A stretch of 5,113 nucleotides of DNA from Lentimicrobium sp. (GTDB lineage: Bacteria > Bacteroidota > Bacteroidia > Bacteroidales > Lentimicrobiaceae): assembly GCA_013336205.1 (NCBI GenBank), contig JAAXUD010000254.1, positions 1 through 5,113 of the forward strand, given 5' to 3'. Below the pieces are notes generated by a model. The model saw only the letters and a program-made list of their open reading frames with translations, had not been told where the DNA came from and did not search any database. The position numbers and the translations under genes are program-made. Positions 1 through 5,113 of the stretch are shown here, one piece after another (positions within the stretch are counted from its first letter, which is position 1; each line of letters begins with the position of its first letter).

Positions 1-1
1 T

Positions 2-703
2 TCCTTCCCATTTCTTCTCAAGCATTGGAACACCTGAAACGTAACGAAGTAGCAAGGTAATTACTATCGGACCAACAACGGTGTAAATGCCATCAACCAC
101 GGGAACTGCCATTAACCAAATTCCCCACCATAGCAGGGCCTCACCAAAATAATTGGGATGGCGCGTATATTTCCATAGACCATTTGTAATAATTTTTCCT
201 TTATTATCTGCGTACTTCTTGAATGCAAGCAGTTGATAGTCTCCCAGTACCTCAAATATAAAACCTGTAATAAAAATCAGTAACCCGACTATGTCAATCA
301 TTCCAAACCCAACGGTTTTACCATAATTTATGTGTAAAACCGGCCAGGAAATGATCAGCATAAAGAATCCCTGAAGCATAAAAATCTGGAAAAAGCTTCT
401 CAGAATGAAATGTTTCCATGTATTCCTCCAGTTGGCATACCTGAAGTCTTCTCCTTTGCCCCGGTTTCGAATGTAAATATGTATTGCCATCCTGAGTCCC
501 CAAATAATTACCAGCATGTTGACCAGCAGTTTTTTGAAGTCAATGCTAACTTCGTGTGCAAAACTCAGGATTGCTAAAAATATAAAACCCAGGCTCCAGA
601 AAATATCAACAATGGAATTGTCTTTCAAAATCAAGGCAAACAGAAAAATTAATGTCATATAAATTAAGACAAAAACCGCTGCTGTTGTATAGTATTCAAA
701 CAT
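2..703 (-). CDS. DUF1295 family integral membrane protein (steroid 5-alpha-reductase-like), C-terminus cut by window edge
   Basis: The frame is open for 234 residues from the ATG at 703-701 to the left edge. Seen in the protein: several hydrophobic stretches (about 4-26, 35-48, 58-76, 98-120, 135-153, 188-220), an N-terminal [13 protein letters not shown] segment (28-40), [11 protein letters not shown] (79-89), and the family hallmark [14 protein letters not shown] (175-188), followed by [11 protein letters not shown] at the edge. This order matches DUF1295 proteins, which share a fold with steroid 5-alpha reductases and isoprenylcysteine methyltransferases. The RHPNY...E part probably binds a nucleotide cofactor at the membrane face. 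Family members are about 255-270 residues, so roughly 25 residues are missing. An in-frame stop lies 12 codons upstream with no other ATG between, which fixes the start. No Shine-Dalgarno is seen. The substrate is unknown; a role in lipid or steroid reduction is inference only. Confidence 0.9.
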   Translation of the reverse strand, partial: MFEYYTTAAVFVLIYMTLIFLFALILKDNSIVDIFWSLGFIFLAILSFAHEVSIDFKKLLVNMLVIIWGLRMAIHIYIRNRGKGEDFRYANWRNTWKHFILRSFFQIFMLQGFFMLIISWPVLHINYGKTVGFGMIDIVGLLIFITGFIFEVLGDYQLLAFKKYADNKGKIITNGLWKYTRHPNYFGEALLWWGIWLMAVPVVDGIYTVVGPIVITLLLRYVSGVPMLEKKWEG

Positions 704-831
704 TTTAGCAAGATTTTGAAGGTTAAGAGACTGGTTAACTTATGCTGGATTCCATGAGTCAATAATTTGACAATTGTTATATATAGTTCGTAATAAACAG
801 CTTAAATATCCCTCCCGTCAAATGAGAATTA

Positions 832-865
832 AAAAACCGGAAAGAATTTGTCCTTTCCGGTTTTT
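832..865 (-). terminator. Rho-independent terminator of the FakA-DegV fusion gene
   Basis: The arms at 832-844 and 853-865 are perfect 13-base inverted repeats (AAAAACCGGAAAG and its complement) around an 8-base loop. On the minus strand the stem runs into TTTTTTAATT, the U-tract expected of an intrinsic terminator. It lies about 120 bases past the stop of the minus-strand fusion gene. The plus strand also has a short T-run, so the hairpin could work in both directions, but no plus-strand gene runs into it here. Confidence 0.85.
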
Positions 866-950
866 GATATTGTCATAATGAGCTGTATATATTTCAGGTA
901 AAAAATGTCGCATTCAACGAAATGAAAGTTCTATCATTAATCAGATTACT

Positions 951-982
951 ACTTTTTACTTTAGACTTTAGACTTTTTACTT
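951..982. repeat. Short direct repeats beside the stop of the fusion gene
   Basis: An 11-base direct repeat ACTTTTTACTT occurs at 951-961 and 972-982. Between and overlapping the copies are two tandem copies of the heptamer TTTAGAC (960-966 and 967-973). The patch starts 5 bases past the fusion gene's stop codon and has no stem-loop character. It may be only low-complexity sequence, or a single instance of a dispersed intergenic repeat. Confidence 0.5.
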
Positions 983-986
983 CCCT

Positions 987-2798
987 CTAATCTTCAAACA
1001 TTATAGAAAGTGCAACCACACCCGGGCCTACATTTGTTCCGAGAACAGGGGATGCATCATTTATAAATTCAGGCTCAAGACCACTGATTTCCTTCATTTT
1101 TTCGGAAAACCAATTTGCTGTCGAGAGGTTTCTGGCATGAGAAATTGAATATCCCCAGATTTTCCGTTCTGATGCTAAACTTTTAACCTTAGTTAAAATT
1201 AACTCCATACTTCCTTTTTCGGTAAAAGGTTTTCCGAAAGCTTCAGTTTTTCCGTCATCATTAAGCGTAACAACCGGTTTCAGATTGAGCAGGGATCCTA
1301 TCATACCTTTGGTATAACTAACCCTGCCACTTTTTACCATATATTTAATTGTTTTAGAGGAGACAAACATCTTTGTGTTTTTCGACCATGTCTCAATCTT
1401 ACTTACAATCTGGTCGTGCGATGAACCATTCTCAATTGCTTTGGCAGCGCGCAATACTATTAATCCAAGTCCGCTGGATAAGCGTTTTGAATTTATAACA
1501 TTTATCCTTTTACCACTGTGTTCAGCTACAGCATGTGATGCCTTTGAACTATTACTCCAGGTGCCACTAAGCGCAGCGCTGATGTGAATACCCAGGATTG
1601 AGTCATAATGACTGGCAAGATAAGAATATCTGTTAAAAAAGTCTTTATAGGCAGGTTGGGCGGTAGAGGGGTATTGTGGCGCTTTGTCAATCATTGAATA
1701 AAACTGAGCTGGTAATAAGGTCAGTCTGTCAAGAAAATAATTTTCACCAAAATGCACACTTAAAGGAACAACCTGCAATTGGTATTTTTCGATTAATTCC
1801 TGGGGAATATCACAGGTTGAATCGGTAACAATAGCGATCGGGAAAGCAGGGTTGGATGTAATCCTCTGCTGCATTACCATATCATCCACCTTTTGAAAAG
1901 TAATGTTTCCTGCACGACTGAGCGCAGTCATAACTTTAGAAGGATGATCGCTGTGAATATGAACCCTCATTTTTCGGGAAGAACCTGCAACTACCATTGA
2001 ATCTCCCAGATGTGCAATAGATTTTCTTACCTGTGAGAGATCTGTTTTCCGTTTTTCATCCAGAATTATCATTGCTTCAGTACAATACCTGAAAGTAATA
2101 ACATCATGTGAAACAACTTCCGAGTCTGCAATAACAACAGTCTCACGTCCGGCAAGCATTTTGCGTAATTCACCTGCTTTTACAAATTCAACCATTCCCT
2201 GCAAAAAAACCACAAAACCCTTAGCTCCAGCATCTACAACATTTGATTTGGCCAGAATTTCAAGCTTTCCGGTTGTTGCCTGTAATGATTCAAGCGCTTT
2301 TTGATACGCTTTTGCCAATAATTCAATAAAATCTTCAATAGTATCTTTGAGGATGTAAATGAACTCAGCCCATTCCCTCATAACTGTAATCATAGTCCCT
2401 TCAACAGGATTAGCTATGGCTTCATACGCATAGGTGACGGCTTTTTTCAGTATCTGGGCAAAAGTTTCTACACTTACGGTTTCATGTTTTTGAATTTCAG
2501 TACTGAAACCATAAATAAACTGTGCAAAAATAATTCCTGAATTACCTCTGGCGCCTGTAAGCGCTGCGTCAGCAAGTGCTGCTGCAGTAAGCTTAAGATC
2601 TGAAGTAGGAATCGGGCTTTCAACAATCGACCGCATGGTCGATGCAAGATTAGTACCTGTATCGGCATCTGCCACAGGAAAAACATTGATCTTGTTGATT
2701 AATACCTGGTTCTCGAAAATTTTCTGGGCTCCAGCTAAAAAGCTATAATAGAGTGTTTTACCGTCGAGCTCAGTGACTGATTTTGATGGAGTGTTCAA
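987..2798 (-). CDS. Fatty-acid kinase-like fusion: DAK2 (FakA N) + FakA middle domain + DegV (FakB-like) domain
   Basis: Fused protein of 603 residues. Residues about 11-205 are a DAK2/DhaL kinase domain with NVFPVADADTGTN (38-50; metal-binding Asp44 and Asp46), TGARGNSG (81-88) and the late VVDAGAKGF (187-195). Residues about 230-312 match the FakA middle domain, with YCTE (Cys239), GDSMVVAG (265-272) and VHIH (His280, His282), the likely zinc site of FakA. Residues 320-603 are a complete DegV domain: TDSTCD (325-330), STAQPA (378-383), ISAALSGTW (406-414), SGR (490-492) and GTNVGPG (587-593). By family knowledge, FakA phosphorylates fatty acids held by FakB, giving acyl-phosphate for phospholipid synthesis. 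Here both partners are in one cytosolic chain. The start is TTG (2798-2796): the frame has a stop six codons upstream and no ATG, and the next Met, residue 55, would destroy the kinase motif. No Shine-Dalgarno is seen. The activity is inferred. Confidence 0.92.
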   Translation of the reverse strand: MNTPSKSVTELDGKTLYYSFLAGAQKIFENQVLINKINVFPVADADTGTNLASTMRSIVESPIPTSDLKLTAAALADAALTGARGNSGIIFAQFIYGFSTEIQKHETVSVETFAQILKKAVTYAYEAIANPVEGTMITVMREWAEFIYILKDTIEDFIELLAKAYQKALESLQATTGKLEILAKSNVVDAGAKGFVVFLQGMVEFVKAGELRKMLAGRETVVIADSEVVSHDVITFRYCTEAMIILDEKRKTDLSQVRKSIAHLGDSMVVAGSSRKMRVHIHSDHPSKVMTALSRAGNITFQKVDDMVMQQRITSNPAFPIAIVTDSTCDIPQELIEKYQLQVVPLSVHFGENYFLDRLTLLPAQFYSMIDKAPQYPSTAQPAYKDFFNRYSYLASHYDSILGIHISAALSGTWSNSSKASHAVAEHSGKRINVINSKRLSSGLGLIVLRAAKAIENGSSHDQIVSKIETWSKNTKMFVSSKTIKYMVKSGRVSYTKGMIGSLLNLKPVVTLNDDGKTEAFGKPFTEKGSMELILTKVKSLASERKIWGYSISHARNLSTANWFSEKMKEISGLEPEFINDASPVLGTNVGPGVVALSIMFED

Positions 2799-3108
2799 AT
2801 GTTTGGTTATTGATTAACAATATTAAAGCCAATTAACAAGCTATTTACCAAAATGTTAGCGAACAAATGAAATTCAGGTTTAAATAATGAAAATTATGCA
2901 GAAAATCCTGATTTTGAAAAACCTGATCCTTCCCGTGGTCAGCTTTGAGTACAAAGGTAGTTTATAAAAAAAATATAGAAGTGAATTATAGATGTGGCAG
3001 GCAATATTTTAATCCGGTTTTAATTCCAAGAATAAACCAAAATGGTTAAAAATAGATCCATCATTCTAAATATCAATGAAGTAAACTTTTTTTGCCTGTT
3101 GATATCTT
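2799..3108. other. 310-base intergenic region with the promoter and leader of the fusion gene
   Basis: I see no coding frame or RNA gene here. The part at 2799-2950 would be a leader of about 150 nt for the minus-strand fusion gene. The part at 3000-3108 follows the lipoprotein gene's stop and is AT-rich. It holds a weak 7-base inverted repeat (ATATCAA at 3070-3076 with TTGATAT at 3099-3105) but no U-tract, so no terminator is called. The leader contains the direct repeats ATTAACAA and CCTGAT, with no recognised riboswitch. Confidence 0.6.
2952..2959 (-). promoter_or_regulatory. Candidate Bacteroidota -7 element for the FakA-DegV fusion gene
   Basis: The minus strand reads TACCTTTG, an exact match to the TAnnTTTG -7 element of the Bacteroidota primary sigma factor. 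The region upstream is a T-rich run rather than a clear TTTG -33 box, so the call rests on the -7 element and on the position between two minus-strand genes. Transcription would start near 2945, leaving an unusually long leader of about 145-150 nt. Confidence 0.5.
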
Positions 3109-3621
3109 TTATTTGATTCGTTTAAATTTCCGGAGCTGATTATCCATAATTATTTGGTTTAATTCTGGTAACAGATCCTTGTAGTCACTCTTTTTTCCAC
3201 AATAATACATTTCTGTCAATGGATCATTGTCCAGAATCATCTTCATTAATTCTTCATGTGATGGTGTATGATCCAGACGACTGTATTCATAATATGTCCA
3301 TTTTAAAAATGCACATCCTTCATTAATACCTCTTTTATCAAGCAAATATCCGTTTTCAAGTTTTTCAGGATACGCCAGATCTCCATTTATCAAAACGTCG
3401 GAAGGCGCCGGATAAGAAATCAGTGATTTTTTATCCGCAGACAGATTAACAGGTACATGCTGAAAATAATTATCTTTTGTTTTGTATATTACAACCTGAG
3501 GACCGGTTACTTTTGAAACTTTTGATGATTCAACAAGATCAGATCCTGATTTGCAACCGGATAACAGGAAAATCAAACATAATCCAAGCATTTTAATGAC
3601 TGTGTCCTTCTTCTTTTTCAT
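3109..3621 (-). CDS. Small lipoprotein of unknown function
   Basis: Protein of 170 residues. The N-terminus is a lipoprotein signal: a KKKK positive stretch, a hydrophobic core (11-20) and the lipobox LSGC, with Cys23 as the lipidated residue. The mature part has no transmembrane segment. It includes a V-I-Y-K-T-K-D-N-Y-F stretch (44-53), PVNLSADKKSLISYPAPSDV (57-76), GYLLDKRGINEGCAFLKWTYYEYSRL (91-116) and a basic C-terminus ending LRKFKRIK. It carries two further cysteines (103 and 141). The residues after Cys23 (KSGSDL) are not strongly acidic, so I do not predict surface export; it probably sits in the periplasm on a membrane. I do not recognise a named domain. It stands alone, 310 bases from the fusion gene and divergent from the DUF1573 gene. 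The ATG at 3621 gives a proper signal peptide; Met11 would lose its basic head. Confidence 0.85.
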   Translation of the reverse strand: MKKKKDTVIKMLGLCLIFLLSGCKSGSDLVESSKVSKVTGPQVVIYKTKDNYFQHVPVNLSADKKSLISYPAPSDVLINGDLAYPEKLENGYLLDKRGINEGCAFLKWTYYEYSRLDHTPSHEELMKMILDNDPLTEMYYCGKKSDYKDLLPELNQIIMDNQLRKFKRIK

Positions 3622-3676
3622 AATTATTTGTTGTATTGCAAATTGGTGTAAGATTGTCGGTTGGAAAACGTTCCTG

Positions 3677-3708
3677 CAAATATCGGGTTATCTGCGAAAT
3701 GAAACAAA
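3677..3708 (-). promoter_or_regulatory. Possible promoter of the lipoprotein gene
   Basis: On the minus strand, TTTG (3708-3705) is followed after 20 bases by GATATTTG (3684-3677), one mismatch from TAnnTTTG. The start of transcription would fall near 3670, about 50 bases ahead of the ATG. The mismatch and the AT-rich background make this tentative. Confidence 0.35.
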
Positions 3709-3798
3709 TACTAAATCAATTTCGGGATAACTATTGTTTGGTACGAAAATTGAAATGTTAAATAATCTGTAAAAATTAATCAAAGCCTGATTTTTTTG

Positions 3799-3806
3799 TA
3801 AATTTG
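3799..3806 (+). promoter_or_regulatory. Candidate -7 element for the DUF1573 gene
   Basis: TAAATTTG matches TAnnTTTG exactly and lies 51 bases before the ATG at 3858, which gives a normal leader of about 45 nt. At the expected -33 position the sequence is AT-rich (TTAA) rather than TTTG, so the upstream half is weak. Confidence 0.5.
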
Positions 3807-3857
3807 CGCTTTGTAGAACAAACAATCAACGATTTAAAATAATCTAACATTAAAACA

Positions 3858-4331
3858 ATGAAAAAGTCAGTTTCATTATTAGTTGCAGTTATCCTGGGAA
3901 TAGGCTCATTAACTGCCCAGGAAGTTAAAACAGCAGCAGCTCCAGCTAATCCGAATGCCCCTGTGATTGCTTTTGACAAGGTGGTTCATGATTATGGAAC
4001 AATTACTATTGGAGGAGATGGAAATTGTGAATTTACTTTTACTAATACAGGTAAAGAACCATTGATTTTATCAAGTGTAAAATCATCTTGTGGTTGCACA
4101 GTTCCAAGCTGGCCTCGCGAACCAATATTACCTGGTAAAAAAGAAAGCATCAAAGTTAAGTATGATACCAACCGATTAGGCCCGATCAACAAGACAATAA
4201 CCGTTATGGCTAATTCTAATAATTCGCCCGTTGTCTTGAAAATTGCAGGTAATATCATCCAGAAAACTGCTGAATCGACAATTCCTGAAAAGAATGTAAG
4301 TACCGGAACTGTTCCGGTTTCTAAAAAATAA
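3858..4331 (+). CDS. Exported DUF1573 domain protein
   Basis: Protein of 157 residues. Residues 1-20 form a signal peptide (MKKS, a hydrophobic core, then LTA before Gln21, a plausible signal peptidase I site). A short Ala/Pro-rich linker (25-35) leads into a single DUF1573 domain (about 36-133). Its hallmarks are FDKVVHDYGTI (39-49), FTFTNTGKEPL (59-69), SSCGCTVPSWPREPI (76-90), PGKKESIKVKYDT (92-104) and a closing LKIAGNI (127-133). DUF1573 is an immunoglobulin-like beta-sandwich domain that is abundant in Bacteroidota; its molecular role is not known. The C-tail (134-157) is polar and low-complexity. The protein should be periplasmic. The CGC pair (Cys78, Cys80) is a family feature; a redox or metal role is not shown. 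The gene has its own candidate promoter and terminator, so it is probably monocistronic. The leader before the ATG is A-rich without a Shine-Dalgarno. Confidence 0.93.
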   Translation: MKKSVSLLVAVILGIGSLTAQEVKTAAAPANPNAPVIAFDKVVHDYGTITIGGDGNCEFTFTNTGKEPLILSSVKSSCGCTVPSWPREPILPGKKESIKVKYDTNRLGPINKTITVMANSNNSPVVLKIAGNIIQKTAESTIPEKNVSTGTVPVSKK

Positions 4332-4355
4332 GGTTCCAAAAACCTGTTATTTCTC

Positions 4356-4380
4356 AAGCCGGATTTTCCGGCTTTTTTAT
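4356..4380 (+). terminator. Rho-independent terminator of the DUF1573 gene
   Basis: The arms AAGCCGGA (4356-4363) and TCCGGCTT (4367-4374) form a GC-rich stem with a tight loop, directly followed by a T-run (4373-4378) and more AT-rich sequence. It lies 24 bases past the DUF1573 stop codon and ahead of the aminotransferase promoter, so it separates the two transcription units. Confidence 0.85.
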
Positions 4381-4404
4381 TTTATAAAAATGAAATTACA
4401 TTTT

Positions 4405-4435
4405 TTTGGAACTCATAAAATTGCTTATACCTTTG
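4405..4435 (+). promoter_or_regulatory. Bacteroidota-type promoter of the aminotransferase gene
   Basis: TTTG (4405-4408), a 19-base spacer and TACCTTTG (4428-4435) match both halves of the Bacteroidota consensus at the usual spacing. Transcription should start near 4441, about 33 bases before the ATG at 4475. It follows the terminator of the gene upstream, so the aminotransferase has independent transcription. Confidence 0.75.
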
Positions 4436-4474
4436 CTCAACTTTTCAACGATGAATTGAAGAAAACTATTTGCC

Positions 4475-5113
4475 ATGCCAAAAATTTCAGACCGCGGTTG
4501 CCAAATGCCCGCATCACCCATTCGTAAACTGGTACCCTTTGCTGAAGCTGCAAAAAAGAGAGGTATAAAAGTGTATCATCTGAATATTGGTCAGCCTGAT
4601 ATTCAAACACCTGAAGTTGCTCTTGAAGCAATTCGCAGATTCGATCAAAAAGTGATTGAATACAGTCATTCAGCCGGTAACGAAAGCTATAGAAAGAAAC
4701 TGGCTTTGTACTATCAGGGAATTGGCATCAACATCAGCCAGGATGAAATAATTATTACAACCGGCGGCTCCGAAGCTATTTCATTTGCTTTTAAAGTCTG
4801 CATGAATCCTGGTGATGAAGTTATTATTCCTGAACCATTTTACACCAATTATAACGCATTTGCACTTTCTGCAGGTGTTAAGGTTGTGCCCATAACATCA
4901 AATATCAGTAATGGATTTGCATTGCCAGCCATCAGCGAGTTTGAGAAATCAATTACTCCCCGTACCAGAGCCATAATGGTTTGTAATCCCAACAACCCAA
5001 CCGGATATTTATACAGCAAAGAAGAATTATTGCAGTTGCGTGAACTGGTGCTTAAACACGACCTCTATCTTTTTGCAGATGAAGTATATCGCGAGTTTTG
5101 CTACGATGGAAAC
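4475..5113 (+). CDS. Class I PLP-dependent aminotransferase (aspartate aminotransferase-like), C-terminus cut by window edge
   Basis: The frame runs 213 residues from the ATG to the right edge, about half of the usual length of about 400. Seen: an N-terminal MPASPIRKL (11-19), NIGQPDIQTPE (37-47), TTGGSEAI (95-102; the loop that binds the PLP phosphate), PEPFYTNY (119-126; an aromatic that stacks on PLP), NPNNPTG (171-177; Asn174 contacts the PLP ring) and ADEVY (201-205; Asp202 pairs with the pyridine nitrogen, and Tyr205 is the conserved tyrosine). This is the fold-type I aminotransferase order (subgroup I-alpha/beta, AspB-like). The catalytic lysine lies beyond the window. It is a cytosolic enzyme that moves an amino group between an amino acid and a 2-oxo acid; the exact substrate cannot be read from this half. 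An in-frame stop at 4457-4459 with no earlier ATG fixes the start. Confidence 0.93.
   Translation, partial: MPKISDRGCQMPASPIRKLVPFAEAAKKRGIKVYHLNIGQPDIQTPEVALEAIRRFDQKVIEYSHSAGNESYRKKLALYYQGIGINISQDEIIITTGGSEAISFAFKVCMNPGDEVIIPEPFYTNYNAFALSAGVKVVPITSNISNGFALPAISEFEKSITPRTRAIMVCNPNNPTGYLYSKEELLQLRELVLKHDLYLFADEVYREFCYDGN

Larger units (their letters stand above)
704..986. other. Intergenic region between the DUF1295 gene and the FakA-DegV fusion gene
   Basis: This gap of 283 bases has no credible coding frame. It holds the leader of the DUF1295 gene (704-831), the hairpin terminator of the fusion gene (832-865), and a short AT-rich repeat patch next to the fusion gene's stop codon (951-982). 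No clear TAnnTTTG promoter element could be placed for the DUF1295 gene, although its start must be served from 704-831 because the hairpin cuts it off from the gene upstream. Confidence 0.6.

Noticed and set aside
318..503. Minus-strand frame of 61 codons within the DUF1295 gene
   Set aside because: The DUF1295 frame through this stretch carries conserved motifs ([11 protein letters not shown]), so the alternative frame is a by-product.
1375..1587. Open frame of 70 codons on the plus strand inside the fusion gene
   Set aside because: It lies fully antisense to the conserved DegV domain, has no recognisable protein features and no promoter; it is a shadow frame.
2474..2686. Open frame of 70 codons on the minus strand in another frame
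   Set aside because: It overlaps the DAK2 domain coding sequence on the same strand in a different phase, with no start signal or family resemblance.
3070..3105. Inverted repeat ATATCAA / TTGATAT as a terminator of the lipoprotein gene
   Set aside because: The stem is AT-only apart from one pair, the loop is 22 bases, and no U-tract follows on the minus strand.
3776..3979. Minus-strand frame of 67 codons across the DUF1573 promoter
   Set aside because: It overlaps the signal-peptide coding region antisense and has no family features.
4331..4345. Small hairpin AGGTT/AACCT at the DUF1573 stop codon
   Set aside because: It has only a 5-base stem and no T-run; the stronger hairpin just downstream accounts for termination.
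3992..4357. Minus-strand frame of 121 codons opposite the DUF1573 gene
   Set aside because: The plus-strand frame encodes a signal peptide and the DUF1573 motifs and has a promoter and terminator; the antisense frame has none of these.
1..5113. Mobile element, CRISPR array, tRNA or defence system
   Set aside because: I saw no transposase, integrase, spaced direct-repeat array, cloverleaf sequence or toxin-antitoxin pair on either strand; all long frames are housekeeping-type or single uncharacterised genes.

Overview
The window looks like ordinary chromosomal DNA of a member of the Bacteroidota, probably Bacteroidales-like. The base composition is AT-rich. Start codons are preceded by A-rich leaders without Shine-Dalgarno sequences. 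Several upstream regions carry the Bacteroidota -7 element TAnnTTTG. The proteins also fit: a DUF1573 periplasmic protein, and a PLP aminotransferase beginning MPKIS. The phylum call is inference from these signs.

Layout: (1) Positions 2-703, minus strand: a membrane protein of the DUF1295 / steroid 5-alpha-reductase-like family, whose C-terminus lies off the left edge. (2) Positions 832-865: a strong hairpin with a U-tract on the minus strand, which ends the next transcript. (3) Positions 987-2798, minus strand: a 603-residue fusion of the fatty-acid kinase FakA (DAK2/DhaL kinase domain plus the Cys/His middle domain) to a DegV/FakB acyl-carrier domain, starting at TTG. (4) Positions 2799-3108: a 310-base gap holding the probable promoter of the fusion gene. 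(5) Positions 3109-3621, minus strand: a small lipoprotein of unknown function. (6) Positions 3622-3857: a divergent promoter region. (7) Positions 3858-4331, plus strand: an exported DUF1573 protein followed by its own terminator. (8) Positions 4405-4435: a textbook Bacteroidota promoter driving (9) a class I PLP-dependent aminotransferase, from 4475 to beyond the right edge.

The genes appear to be separate transcription units, each with its own candidate promoter, terminator or long gap, rather than one operon. No phage, transposon, CRISPR, RNA gene or defence system is visible. The most notable item is the kinase-carrier fusion. It would put fatty-acid binding and acyl-phosphate formation in one polypeptide, and it shows substitutions at positions that are usually conserved in stand-alone DegV/FakB proteins.
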